Source: Diphasiastrum complanatum (lineage: Eukaryota > Streptophyta > Lycopodiopsida > Lycopodiales > Lycopodiaceae). From it: a stretch of DNA of 64,000 nt. Under the pieces are notes generated by a model. That model was not told the origin of the DNA. It searched no databases and worked only from the letters and a program-made list of their open reading frames with translations. The DNA is taken from assembly GCA_029204225.1 (NCBI GenBank), contig CM055098.1, positions 16,198,859 to 16,262,858 of the forward strand, written 5' to 3'. Positions 1-13,313 of the stretch are shown here, one piece after another. Position numbers and translations under genes: made by a program. Position 1 is the first letter of the stretch. Every line of letters begins with the position of its first letter.

Positions 1-26
1 TCAGAAAAGAGATTATGATAGAGTTA

Positions 27-1405
27 AGCTTAAGACTTCGGCTAATGCCCTGCACACATTGGTTAATTGTGACTCCCAAATGTCGCATGTTCATCCACAA
101 TTAGAGAATCCGAAATTCTATACAAGTGAAGAGTGAATGTCGTAAACAAATATCTATCAAAATCGGTTACAAACTAATTCAGAGTGTGGTTGCTCAATTG
201 ATAAGAAGTATAACTGTAATAGATAACAGAGGGAAGGAATGCACAGCTATGAAACTGGCTCTCTTCTCTCTATTGATAGCTAAATCTCTACGTAAGTACA
301 ATGTCTCTGAGTGTCGCCCTTATAGAGATGCACACCGGCCTATCCGTCGATCACCAACCACTAAGGTGTCGGTTGGGATCCACTGATGTGTCACTCTAGA
401 ACGTCGACCAAAAACATCGCGAGTCCTTAATTACAATGAATTTACAAGATGCAAATAGGCCTTTACATGAATTTAGGCACTATAGCATATTTTCATGTAC
501 AAAATTAAAAAATTTCAGTCTAAAATATTTAATTTGGATAATGTGGAATCAAGCCTCCACATATCCCCTTCCTCAGCTGTGCAGCGGCTCGCAAACAGTC
601 TGCTCACATTCTGCATTGTCTCTTTCTGGTGGCTGGCTTTCTGTGGAAGATGCCTTTGCTCGGGCTTCATTCTCTGCATTGACTTGTTCAATTATCATTC
701 CTTGATAGCGAGGAAATAATTATTCTCTGTGCCATTCCACAGAAACTTTCATGTGGAAATGCTTTCGGCCACCATGAAGCATTTGAGGATGGTAAGAAAT
801 ACTCCTCCTCCACCTATTTCTCTGTGTAGAGTATACAATCCATGAGAGTTGTTTGTCAGGTTGGACCATTAAAAAAAGATCTTAAGACTACTTTCAGAAT
901 GGATGGCTACCTTGAAGAAAAGGGCGCCTTTTGTGTTGTCTTTGCAAGGAGTAGGTGGCATATTGTGAAAGTTAATGATGAGATCAAGGCCACATGGGAC
1001 GTCAATATGGACTGAGTGAATGACTCCTTTGAGAGAGAATTTGCCAAGCAATGAGATTGGGTTGACCTTTTTAGAAAAATGTTCTTGTGCTGGTTGATCT
1101 CAAAGAGTTTAAACAAGACAAAAGGGAAGTTGGCAGTTTGGAGCTAGACAAGAGCATCAAAGGAGTAGTCAATTGGCAAGATGTTAGTGATCTATTTTTG
1201 CAGGTTTATTGAAGAGTCAAGTAAGGTCAAAGGAGCAACAAGGAAGTGTTGTTCAATTCTATTTTACTTGTTCTGTTATGTTTAAGCAATCTCAAGTGAA
1301 TGTGTGCAAATTGTCAAGATATGGTGAAACTAGCTACATTGTTTTGCATCATTTTGATGTTGGAGTTGTACTAGCATTATTGGCTGGTTTTGCTGATGAA
1401 AGTCA
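27..1405 (+). repeat. Dispersed repeat R, copy 1 (decayed)
   Basis: Two blocks of this segment (about 27-245 and 722-1405) match, in reverse orientation, the segment 41439-43245. Landmarks are the shared stretch around 31-60 (cttcggctaatgccctgca) and the stretch around 745-780 that corresponds to the minus strand near 42060-42110. The middle of copy 1 (246-721) does not match copy 2. Block two corresponds to the open reading frame of copy 2 but is broken here by stops and frameshifts. No known domain was recognised. I infer a transposable or duplicated element, not a host gene; the family is unknown. Confidence 0.6.
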
Positions 1406-1529
1406 TAGTTCATGTCAAATCCCGGCCTACCTCACTAGAAGGCTCTACTTAGAGCACTAAGATACATTCAAGCCACTAAGCACTATGCTTTATGTTATAA
1501 TGGAAATACAAAGGTGCCTTGACATTACG

Positions 1530-1965
1530 TACTTATTCCGGCTTTGATTGGGCTAGAAATGTGGACACAAGAAAATCCACATCTTGCTATCTTGCTTTCT
1601 AGCAGGAGGACCCATTTCATGGAATAGTCGAAAGTAGAAATGCATTTCTTTTGTCTCCATAGAATCCGAATATGTCACAGCTACCTCTCAATGAAGGAAA
1701 TCATTTGGCTCAGAAGATTGCTTAAAGATCTTATGATCTCCCAAATCAGTCCAACTATACTCTATTGCGAAAATCAGAGGATGCATTACTCTATCTCTGA
1801 ACCCACCAACTCACTCTAGTACTAAATACATCGAAGTTCAATTTCATTTTCTTAGAGAAAAAGTTCAGAATAAAGATGTTGAATTAAGTTATCGTCTGAC
1901 TGATAGTATGTTGGTTGAGTATCTTGACTAAGGCCTCTATCAAGATATTTTGGTTGGTCATAGTT
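1530..1965 (+). pseudogene. Ty1/copia RNase H remnant
   Basis: Translation across frames gives the landmarks of the C-terminal RNase H domain of copia polyproteins: an SxxDWA-like start, a DTRKSTS motif, a GGPISW segment, a SEYV-like box, KEIIW-RRLL, and near the end HSSTKYIEVQFHFLREKV. Several stops and frameshifts separate these blocks, so the fragment is dead. The reverse transcriptase that should precede it is not seen; the sequence upstream belongs to repeat R. It is the 3' end of an old copia element in plus orientation, possibly followed by a degraded LTR. Confidence 0.8.
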
Positions 1966-2734
<769 letters not shown>

Positions 2735-3190
2735 ATGCTCTCATGTTCTCATGGATGCTTCTTTATTTAAAGGCGCCTCCCTACTACGCCAAAACAACGT
2801 ATCTCCATTTTTTAAGGTCCTACACCAATACTCAACCTACACTATAAGTTTCTTAAAAAATTTCCCCCCATGTTTTGTTGAAACTTAGCTTAAACGGATG
2901 GACAGGATCTATTACTTCTACATCAAAACAAAATCTCACTTTCCATTAAGCTTCATCGTAAAACCACTATATATCACTGAATTTTGAAGCAATCATCTCT
3001 CTCGTCGTTGACTACATTTTGGTGTGTTACATTGTTTATGTATGAGGATGGTGTTTACACGTTACAAATGTATGTTTATAGCATCTCTATAATATGAAAA
3101 TGTATGAATGATGGTTTGCTGACCAGTTTGGTAATATACAAATGCATGAAGAATGATCCGATGACCACAACGATGGATCATCCATTGGTT
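2735..3190. other. Noncoding, with a CACTA-end-like motif
   Basis: No gene is seen. Near 2780-2797 the sequence ctactacgccaaaacaacg resembles a CACTA transposon terminus (CACTACNNCAAAA type) but starts CTACTA rather than CACTA, and no matching inverted end was found nearby. Confidence 0.3.
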
Positions 3191-3191
3191 T

Positions 3192-3266
3192 TTGTTGCAC
3201 TAAAGACTTCAAAGGGCTCAATCTTGACAAATTGTTGCACTAAAGACTTCAAAGGGCTCAATCTTG
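3192..3266. repeat. 35-bp tandem duplication
   Basis: The 35-bp stretch starting ttgttgcactaaagacttc at 3192-3226 is repeated exactly at 3232-3266, a 40-bp period. Confidence 0.95.
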
Positions 3267-3318
3267 CTTTGTCAAGATGAACTATATTGAAATTTTGTAA
3301 CACACACACACTCACTGA

Positions 3319-3534
<216 letters not shown>

Positions 3535-4636
3535 CAACCATAAACCATAAAACCGATCTGAAACCATAAAGAACCATACTGAATGATGGCACTGCTGTGA
3601 AATAAGATCATCATAATATATAATATCGAGCCCACATTTCACCAAAATGGAATACAATGATGTTCGATGAACATAATGAAAACTATACAACTAAGACTCG
3701 TCGGAGTCATGGTAAATCATAATCCTCCGAGTTTGTGCATGTCTGCTTATCCCAAGAGTCTGCAGATGAATCAGAGGGAACCATACGTCGTGGCGAGACC
3801 TGGCTCCGCTGCTAGGCATGCTCTGGCTCTGTTGTGCTCATCCTCCCCCTCCCCCTGTCCCTACCTCTGGCTCTCTCTCCTCCTTTGGCCCCCCTCTGGC
3901 TGCCCCCACCCCTCTGTCTATGTGTCTGTGTGTCAGGTGGCTGTGATCCTACGCCCTGGGATGGCCCTACCCAAGGTGATGATGTCTAGCCAACAGCTGC
4001 CTATGATGCTCCACTCATTCTACAAAAAGCCACATCCCACTCTGTAAGATTCAACCTCGGCCCAAAATCTCGGCCCCACACCAACATCGTGTCAACACGA
4101 GATCAAACCTACCAAACAAAAGAAAGCAAGCAAATGTTCAGTAGACATTGCATTGAATTGCTACGTCAAACAAATTCTGACAAGTGCCACTTTAAAAGCC
4201 CTAGCCTCATAGAATTTTTCTGTTTAATAACATTACTAGGCTAAAATAGATTCAAAACATCACAATCATTCCAATTCATAGTATCAAAACAAGTGCAAAA
4301 AAAAAAACACATGGGATTAGGTCATGGGATCAAATTATTTCAATACGAAGCGATAATGGGCGAATGTTGTTAGTGTGGGAATTTGTGCAGGCATAAGAAA
4401 ATGCAATGTAGGCTTAGAACACGCCACAGACAAATTCTTACACGCTCCATGCCTAAATCCTAAAACACATGAAATTAGGGCATGGAAATTGAAATTTGTG
4501 ATATGGACAAAGACGGGTAAAACGACGATCACAAGAGTCTCTGGAAGCATGAGAAATGCAATCTAGGCTAAACATCCACCTCAATCGGATGCCTACAGAT
4601 CATTTTGTGAAAATGGCAAAAAATAACGATGCATTC
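3535..4636. other. No gene seen
   Basis: Contains a locally GC- and CT-rich patch (about 3780-4045) in which a 126-residue frame is open, but its composition is low-complexity and no domain is recognisable. The remainder is AT-rich and featureless. Confidence 0.5.
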
Positions 4637-5863
4637 GGAGTGTGGCATTCAAATCTGCTAAGACCCGCCCGCTAACAACTGAAACTGACACTATAGGAAT
4701 TACCGTGGGCATCAAGAAAGGTGGTCTAGAGCTAAACTTTGCTCAATTTGGTTGCGTACAACTCAATGAAAAACTTGCAAAAACCAAGCCTACACTTACA
4801 AAATAACACCAATCGCTGATTTCGCTCTTCACAAAGCTCAAATCCCCATGGCACCATGTGCACCATCTCCGAATCACTGAGCAGATGGACGCAAACTATT
4901 CACACACGATCATCCACCTCCGATTTGCCCATTGTAAAACAAATTCCCTCCTCCACGACGTTTTCTGGCCGCGGAGGGTCAAAAATATATGTATATATAT
5001 ATATTATCTTTTTTTTCCCCCGTTTTTTCTCATAAACACATTTCTAGAATCGTGTTTGCCCAAAACGTGTTTCTATGCAACTATGGTATGAGTCCACATG
5101 ACTCTTATCCTTTTCGGTTAGTGATTCAAGCATATTTCTCTGTAATTTGTGTGCATTTTAGAGTCACAACTTTTGACAAACAGGTAAAACATTACGCATG
5201 CTGTCTTCTGTGACCATTACACCATTAGCTTACTCTAATCTTGTTACTGATACTATGGAGTGTGGCATTTAAATCTTGCTAGACCCGTCGTAACAGCTGA
5301 AACTGACACTATAGGAATTACCGTGGGCATCAAGAAAGGTGGGTCTAGAGCTAAACTTCGCTCAATTTGGTTAGCATACAGCTCAATGAAAAACTTGCAA
5401 AAAACCAAGCCTACACTTACTGATTTCACTCTTCACAAAGCTTAAATCCCCATGGCACCGTGTGCACCATCTCCGAATCACTGAGCAGATGGACACAAAC
5501 TATTCGCACGCGATCATCCACCTACGATTTGCCCATTGTAAAACAAATTCCCTCCTCCACGACGTTTCTGGCCGCGAGGGTCAAAAATATATATATATAT
5601 ATATATATTATCTTTTTTTTCCCCATTTTTCTCATAAACACATTTCTAGAATCGTGTTTGCCCAAAAACGTGTTTCTATGCAACCTATGGTATGAGTCAA
5701 CATGACTCTTATCCTTTTCGGTAGTGATTCAGGCATATTTCTCTGTAATTTGTGTGCATTTTAGAGTCACAAACTTTTGACAAACAGGTAAAACAATACG
5801 CATGCTGTCTTCTGTGACCATTACACCATAAGCTTACTCTAATCTTGTTACTGATACTATGGA
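4637..5863. repeat. Tandem duplication, about 620-bp unit
   Basis: Two head-to-tail copies: unit 1 starts gagtgtggcattcaaatct at about 4637 and unit 2 starts gagtgtggcatttaaatct at about 5257. They share aligned landmarks throughout, such as cactataggaattaccgtg, the (TA)n run (4986 and 5587) and the tail gttactgatactatggag. Small indels distinguish them. No protein is conserved between the copies, so they look noncoding. Confidence 0.9.
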
Positions 5864-6588
5864 GACCCTTTTGGGCCAGAACGTTATTGTACGTTCCATA
5901 CAGTACATTCCAGATCGTACTGGGTCGGAACGTTTTTTTTCCAAAATAAAAAAACACGTATGGAAGTGCCACCTGCTGGCCACGATCTTCCTACTTGATA
6001 ATACATTGAGCGACGCTTGATAATACATTGCAAGAATCTAGATATCAGAAACGGTGGAAAAACATACACTTCAAGCAGAAACAAAATTAAAGTTGTTACT
6101 AGTTATCGGTTACTGTCACGTCCTCCATCTCCATCATACTCATTTGCGTGTATTTTTTCTAAGTATGGCTTTATGTTGCTGCTGTGCTAGTCACTGTGAT
6201 GTGCACATATTCAGATGACTGGCCCCCATTGCATTCTGTATCTCAGTTACGCATGAAATTTATTGCTATATCTGAAAACTTACCCTCTTATCTTGATGTC
6301 CACACCTTGTCTGACGATAATGCATATCTTGTCTGACTGCTGATTATACAGAGCTGCTTATAGCCAAAAAATCTGATTAATGAAATTCGTGCAGCTCCCA
6401 TTGATCCTAAAATTGCTCTGAGTCACGTTCTTAAGCTCACGCTGATCCTGGATTCACTATTCTGTTCCTTAACTCAATTTCTTTGTTTAAAAATAGCGAA
6501 TTTTTTGAAAAAAACAATTTGGCCAAGTTCCGAACGGAATGCATTCTGGATAGCGATCCAGAACGTGTTCCATTCCGGAACGAGCAAC
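5863..6588 (+). mobile_element. MITE-like element M1, copy A
   Basis: Bounded by GTTCCG/CGGAAC-rich palindromic ends: left end 5863-5932 (contains tactgggtcggaacg) and right end 6526-6588 (contains cattccggaacgagcaac). Both ends reappear in inverse order and orientation at 12451-12533 and 12016-12077, as expected of two copies of one short element in opposite orientations. The interior has no long open frame. It abuts the end of the 620-bp tandem unit. Superfamily unknown. Confidence 0.5.
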
Positions 6589-9500
6589 TAAGCTATGGAG
6601 TAAACACCTGAGTAAGTACATGGAGTCACAGACCACTGACAGTATTCAAATGGTTTATTCAGACTTTGTTATAGGCCATGGGCTATGGCGAATTATTGCT
6701 GAGGCAAGGTGTGCATATACTGTGACCTTATAATGATCACTGTGAGAAAGAAAAAGTGCACTTGTGTATCCTAGTGACAAAAATTGTTAGGAGCGGATAT
6801 TTGCATCGATATTTTTATCTTTTCCATCTCTACAATTCTCAATCCATTTTGCATCCAATCAATAGCGGATAAATAGATGCGTCCTCAACCAAAAAATACT
6901 GGCGATGATGGTAACAGTACAATTTCAGTGGAGCAAGTCCTAGCTAGAAACAACTGGACTATTACACTTCAAATAATTATTGAAATTACTTTGAAGAGGC
7001 CATTTTCAATCTGACAAAATGCCAACTGCCTATGGGTGTATGTACAGATCTTACTGTCTGAACAAGTTCCTGCAATGAAGTAGCACACAAATAGATGTTA
7101 GTTTCTTTACAGACGTGATTCCTGCACAGTACACTGAAGAAACTAAGCCACATATAAAATCTTCAAAGTTCTAACAATCAAATGCATATAGAAACGTCAT
7201 TTGATGCTTTCAGAGTGTCATACTTTTGAAATTTGTCACATGTCTTGATGTAAGCTTTGTTAAATTGTCAAGAAGAATATCAGTCCCATAAGTGTAAGGT
7301 TTACCTGTATTTAAAACATTTAGATTTCTGTTCAAATGAACTATGCATTCTTAGAAATCTCCTAGACTCTCCTAAGATGCAATATAGAACACAAGTGAAC
7401 AGTTGGTGTTTGTAGACCAAGGTATTGTTTCAAGACAGCCTATTAGTACATTATGTACCAAATGATGTCACCGTTTCTTCACAAGAAATTGCATTGATTA
7501 AAACTTTTCACTTGTCAAAATCATGTCTGAAAACTGCCTTTTAAGATGATCCGAAATGTATGTCAATTACCACCTTATGATGAAAACATCCAAAGGATGC
7601 AAACAGTAAAGATGAAGCTAAGCTAAACTAATTTGAGTTGCTGTAAGTGTAGACTCCAACCAACTCTTGGCATCTTAATGATATGTGAAGGCCCAAGCCA
7701 TGATCAGGTATGTGATCTACCTCCAAAACCCTAATCAAATTATCAATAAATCTAAAATAAAAAATGTAGGGCCTACATGCCAACATTAGTCTAAATTTGA
7801 AAAGATCAGTTGGAGCCGAAGGCCCAACAAGATAGCAATAATTTGCCTTAACATCGAGGACTAATCTGGCATAGCTGACATGACAACCAAAAACCGAGCA
7901 ACGTTAAGTAAACAAGCAAAACTGTATGTCAAGAAAGCATTGAAAAAAACTTTTAAAAATCTGCTGATTGTTGCTTGATTTGCCTAAAATCATGCAGAAA
8001 CCAACACAAAATGGCACACAAGGTCATACATACCTCACGAGTTACATTGCCCTCATTTGCCCGCTCCACATTCACCATGTTGATTTGAAAAATCACTTAA
8101 TGATATCTGCCTTGGCTGAAAACAAGATACGCAAATTGTAAATGATTTTGGCTGACCTTGAAGGTACACATGAATATTTTTGTAGTAGAGAATCTATAGT
8201 GCCTGTGTGAAGTGCTTTTGACAGCTTCCAGCTCACAACATGAGAAGTTGAATATGAAAATAAAAGTTCCGTAGTTAATTAGAACAGTAGGTCTGAACAC
8301 ATCAAGAACACAAAGGGCAGCTTTCTTGCAAAATTTGCACCTTACCTGTTCACAAAATTTGGGCATACTGACAAACCCTTCAAGAAGTCAAAGCTATATC
8401 AACAAAGTGCTACTGAGCATTGGCAATGAGATGCAAAAGTAACACAAAAAACCCAGAAACAAATGAACACAGCAAACAAACGCAGGAAAAATGGATAATG
8501 TTCCAAGGCAGGGTGCAGCAGCAGAACAGGTAATCCAACTCCATAGAAGCAGCTTCACAAAGACAAGTGAAAGCTAAACAGAAGTAAGGGATAGAATTGA
8601 ACTGAGCAAACAGAACATCCTTTCATGAATCTGAAGTTGAAAGTCACAAGCATGATCATTTGTCAGCTAGTAAAAGATAAAAATACTCACTAGTTTTTTG
8701 AAAATAGAAACTTGAATACCTGAAGTTTTAACAGCATCATTTTTCTAGCCATAAAGAGATACAGCTTGCTAAAGTTCAAAGTCATCATGGTAGCGACCTA
8801 TATGCAACTGCATAGAAGCAACGGTGATTATAATTAAGTTGTATTTGAAAAAACTGAATGCCACAAAGGACAATCTAACTTAAACCTAACGGCATCAACC
8901 AACATCTTAGACTAACCCTTGATTGAGGTTATAGTGATAGAGTTACTGAATGAGCTGCATTCAGTTAAGATTCTGTAGTAAACAGGAAAAAGATCAAAAT
9001 GAAGAATTTCATTTTACGAGCACCAACTCAATACAAAACAAGCTTTTGCCAATCAAATTCTCTGCTTCTCATATTATAAGTATTTCACATCTGAATGCCC
9101 ATGAGCACCAACTTCCTCAACTGCCTTGAATTGCGTACCACCATAATACTGCTTCAGGGATAGCAAAATTGCAAAGTCCAAGACAGCGAATTTTGAATTT
9201 AACCACTAGTGTAATAACATCAGTAGCAGAGTAGATTCAGTCCTTAAATGTTGATGCGCTAACAGTCCTTTAGTGCACAAGAATTGTGATTGAATCACTT
9301 TAGGCAGGTTGAAGCGATCCAACAATGGCAAGGAACCTAAAGCCTAACTCTTGCACATCACTATGTAGAGGCACTCATTTTGCACTTTGTGCTCGGTTGA
9401 GTACACTTTGATTTATACATGACTCGCCTCCCTGTTGGTTTCCACCAAATATGATCCTCTCGGTTGGAAAGCTTGTTCGTGCACAAATAGGTGCTGGTAC

Positions 9501-10745
9501 AAACTATGAACTGCTATCAAAGCTCAGAATCAGGAAATCATAAAACAACTTTCCCAGTTCAGGAACTGCATCCAACCTGTAAAAAGACAACATCAGTTGA
9601 TTAGATAAAGGTCCTTGTGCTTGGAGAATGATACAGGAAGATTAGAAACTTGACAAAGTGCTTATAGCTATATTGAGAAATACTAGTAAAGCTTAAAGTA
9701 ATGTTAATCTAATCCCCCTACATGGTTTTGCTCTACATTACTGCCTTAGAAAAGCTGCTCGTCCTCCTAGAATGTTTCTGCTTAATAAAAGACCACAGGC
9801 ATGTCATACACAACAATCAGCTACTCAAGGCAGATGAACCAAAAGTGAATGGAACTTATTTACCCCAAATGACCTACTAAGGGGACCAATAATGCGACAG
9901 TAAAGGCATATGTTCCATAAAGCTGTACTGTGCACAAGTATTTGAAGTATGCCCAAATTCCGTACTTGTGTGCCTGAAAAAAGTATTATTTGATAAAATA
10001 AACATAATCTTTAGAGAGCATAATTCTACATGTACTTTTCATAACAAATGCCACCCATACATTGAACAATGCTTTCATGCATAATACCATAGATAACCGT
10101 TCCGATCCTTTTTGATCAGCATGTTCCATTCATACATACAAAACGTGATTTTTTAATTAAAAAGCCTAATTACTCTATAAATCAAAATCAGGCTTCATTT
10201 GTTGTAGGGAGCAAGGTCTGAAGATCAACTGCAACCCGGCACACAAATGAGGACATATAAGAAAGAAAAGCATCGAAGAATGGCCAGATCTTACTATCGA
10301 TCATGGAGTAGCTTATGAAAGTAGAAGATTTCAAGGACCGGAATTGGAACATGATATCTATGAGAACAATATGACAGCAATAGTCTACACTCTCCAAATT
10401 TGTAGGCATGACCTAATAGGCAAAATCTTCTCTATTACGCAATATAATCAAAAGCCTCAAAGTACTTCATCGCTCAGCAAATGATCAAGAAAAAAAGCAT
10501 ATAAAGTGTGCCTGTTTTTGCAGTCTTTTCATTTGCAACAACTAAACCATCCCTAAAAAGAACACTATTGTGGTAGATGCTTTGTAATGCAAACCCATTA
10601 TCGATGCTATGTTATTTGCCTGTCATTAAGACTTAACAATAATGAAGGATCCTTATACGTCTAACAAGGACTTTTGGAACGATACGGACAGAACTAGGAG
10701 ATGGAGAAAGATTGAAGGTCTTCTACCTTTGAGATTATTATTGGT
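6589..10745. other. Long gene-free stretch downstream of the SKP1-like gene
   Basis: About 4.2 kb of AT-rich sequence without a recognisable coding exon or transposon domain. It lies 3' of the SKP1-like gene. On the minus strand there are plausible splice acceptors, for example a pyrimidine-rich ttgtctttttacag before position 9580. It could hold untranslated exons of extended transcripts or a noncoding RNA, but the sequence alone does not show this. A further GTTCCG motif lies near 10098. Confidence 0.4.
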
Positions 10746-11420
10746 ATAGTTGCAGCAAATCGTGATTCGCTGTACCGAATCGCCAAAAAAAAAAAACTTG
10801 CTTCACCCAAATTTTTTTGGGACCTGAAATGTATAGGATTTGGACCTATAATGTACTGAAATTGAACCTGAAACTACAAGAAACGCATATTATAGGTCCG
10901 ATTCCAGTATATTTCAGTATATTATAGGTCCAATTCAGTATATTATAGTACACAGATAAAGTTCCAGAGACGCATTTACTCTTATTCTACTGATACCCAT
11001 ATTGAATGTATTTACAAGATATGGCGGATGGCGGACGCGGACGCGCTTCCACGTCCGGACACGTCCGGTTTTTTTTTTTTTTTAATTTTTTTTTAATTTT
11101 TTTTAAAATTTTTGTTTTAAAAAAAAATGGCGTCCGGACCCCGGATGCAAAAAAAAAAAAACAGATGTGTCTGGGGTACGGACGCAAATTTTTTTTAAAA
11201 TAAATAAATTAAAAAAAAAAAAATCGGACGCGGACGCACCCCTGGCGCGTCTGCGTCCGGACGCGACGTGGACGCAAACACGCGTCCGTTAAAAAAAATA
11301 AAAATAAAAAAAATCGGACGCGGACGCACCCCTGGCGCGGACGCACGTCCACGTCCGCCATCCGCTTCCTTACATATATCTTTATGATTCGCAAAAAATT
11401 TCTTCACTTTGCAACAACTT
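10746..11420 (+). mobile_element. MITE-like element M2, copy 1 (interrupted)
   Basis: Begins atagttgcagcaaatcgtg at 10746 and contains tgatacccatattg at 10991. Related ends (gattcgc next to ttgca) occur in 12637-12911 and 17335-17622. The right end appears to be near 11395-11420 (gattcgcaaaa ... ttgcaac), so the CpG-rich element at 11024-11365 lies inside it as a nested insertion. No coding capacity. Confidence 0.4.
11024..11365. mobile_element. CpG-rich palindromic element M3
   Basis: A 342-bp segment with perfect 14-bp inverted ends: gcggatggcggacg at 11024-11037 and its complement at 11352-11365. The interior alternates poly-A/poly-T with GGACG-rich blocks. One block starting aaatcggacgcggacgcac is duplicated exactly at 11221-11249 and 11311-11339. 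Composition contrasts strongly with the AT-rich flanks, which share a ttac near each end but show no clean target-site duplication. Short non-autonomous DNA transposon is the best guess. Confidence 0.55.
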
Positions 11421-12015
11421 GTTCCTGCAAAATGAAGAAATCTATGTTACCAAGAACTTAAGGAATAAGATTATAGCAGAAAGCCTAAGATTATGGGACA
11501 AAGCTATTGACCTTCCATATGCAGGGCACCATGGAGTTACAGTGCTTACAAGTAATAAAAAGTTATTCTTTTAGTTCGGCATGATAAAGGCACCATAAAG
11601 TATGTAACATCTTGTATACCTATCAGAAAGAGAAATATGAGAGAGAAAGACATAGGACGATTGCATTAACTTCCAATATGAAAAAAAAACCTTTGCAACA
11701 AATTATGACAGATTTTGGCTGCCAAAAATAGTACAAGGACATGAATAGACTTGAACGATTGGAAATGTTTCAGGAAACAAGAACAAACTACACTTCCTCC
11801 CACTGCTAATGGACGTGTATCTTTCATTACGCTATAACGGGAGTCCATCATCGGGCAGGATGGGTACTCTGAACTCCACCTCTACTGGTGAACTGGTTAA
11901 ACATCTCAAAGCCCTTTCTAGAAAGAGCTTCTACTTGCATGCAGAATTCTCTTGTAAATAAGAAATATATTCTAATTCCTGCTAGTCATGTCTCGACTTG
12001 GCAGTTGTAACCACC
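11421..12015. other. No gene seen
   Basis: AT-rich noncoding sequence between two small element copies. The short frames have no recognisable domain. Confidence 0.5.
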
Positions 12016-12533
12016 ATAGTTGCCCATTCCGGAACCGAACGCATTCTGGAACACGTTCCGTTTCAGAACGTGGGCAAACCTCATAGGTAGGCTCCTTCAC
12101 TGGAGGGCCCACGTCACCTGCAGTTCTAAACATCTCCTGGAAATATCGGCTTCTAACTTCGTGCACTCTGAGAGCCTTGTAGGTAGGTGGAGCCTTCACT
12201 GAAAAATCCACCTGATTTGCAGTTCTCAACATTCCCTGGAAGCGTCAGCTTCTACCCACATCAATGGAATTGCACTGGCAGAAAAAATCTCTCTTTGGTA
12301 TAGCCCATGGAGAAGCCAGATTACCACCTTGGCTCTGTTTCATCATGTATTGTTTACCATGATGTATTGTTTAATACGATGGTATATTTACAGGCTTAAA
12401 AAAATTTACAGGTTTCATCAAGCATGCCTGCTTTTTTCTAATTAAAAAAAACGGTTCCGACCCAGTACAATCCAGAATGTACTGTGCGTTCCGTACAGTG
12501 AGTTCCGACCCAGTCCACAAGGGTCAGAACGGG
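12016..12533 (-). mobile_element. MITE-like element M1, copy B (inverse)
   Basis: The mirror arrangement of 5863-6588. The end with cattccggaaccgaacg lies at 12016-12077 and the end with ttccgacccagtacaatcc at 12451-12533. It is about 200 bp shorter than copy A, so one copy has an internal indel. Noncoding. Confidence 0.5.
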
Positions 12534-12636
12534 TTTCTAAGGTAACCACACAATGATTTCATCAACTAGACTCATGGTGCTGCCTGTTTGTTTCTAATAA
12601 TAAAGTTTCTGAAAAATTGAAGGTGCATATCTCAAC

Positions 12637-12911
12637 CATGGTTGCCACGAATTGCGATTCTCAGGCCATCGCAATTCGCGAATCTCGATTCTCAGCAGAG
12701 AATCACTGTTCAGATTTTTTTTTTCTTTTCTTTTGAGCTGGTTTTTGGAACATTGTTTCACTGGCAACCTGCATAAATGCACTACTCTCGTCAAGAGCTT
12801 CAAGCTGATACCCATATTGCCCACTAAAATAAAATTAAAATAAAAAACAAAACAGAATATTCTCAAAAGCCTAACAAAAACCGTGATTCGCAATTTGCCA
12901 GTGCAACTATG
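12637..12911. mobile_element. MITE-like element M2, copy 2
   Basis: Imperfect inverted ends: catggttgccacgaattgcga at 12637-12657 and, on the opposite strand, catagttgcactggcaaattgcga at 12888-12911. It carries the family landmark tgatacccatattg near 12799. Length about 275 bp, no coding capacity. It lies just downstream of the 3' end of the SKP1-like gene. Confidence 0.5.
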
Positions 12912-13240
12912 TCAACCTTCAGAAAACAAAATCTCCAAGTTGTAAAATGAATGTGTACGGACCTATTATAGGAAAAACAATGACCTGAGGCGTCTGTTTC
13001 TTCTGCCCAACATGACCGGTGTAAGCTTGCAAACTAGCTGGTGAAAAGACTTGTTGACAGCTAATAACTCCTAAGCTTAAGAAAATTTAACTGCAAATGT
13101 AGCAAAGATGCAAAGAAAACCGCATTCCGAGGCAGGGAAATTTCACGATGAAAACAAATCATCTGCTAACTTTAAAAAACAAATACGTTTCCAGAACAAA
13201 GATGGGTCAAAGTAGCTATGTTTCTCTAGCAAACGCTTGC

Positions 13241-13246
13241 TTTATT
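13241..13246 (-). other. Possible polyadenylation signal of the SKP1-like gene
   Basis: AATAAA on the minus strand about 68 nt after the stop codon. Plant signals are loose, so this only marks one plausible short 3' end. Confidence 0.35.
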
Positions 13247-13313
13247 ATATCAATAAACACACCTGATAAAAAAAGGTCTCAAAAGTCAGCTTAAAAACCT
13301 GATCCTGCTTTTT

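Noticed and set aside
2780-2797. CACTA transposon terminus
   Set aside because: First base differs (CTACTA), and no partner end or transposase is nearby; mentioned only as a weak resemblance.
3667-4047. 126-residue plus-strand frame
   Set aside because: Low-complexity, GC/CT-rich composition, no domain and no splice or promoter context.
11006-11407. Overlapping 60-70-residue frames on both strands
   Set aside because: Products of the palindromic CpG-rich element and its homopolymers.
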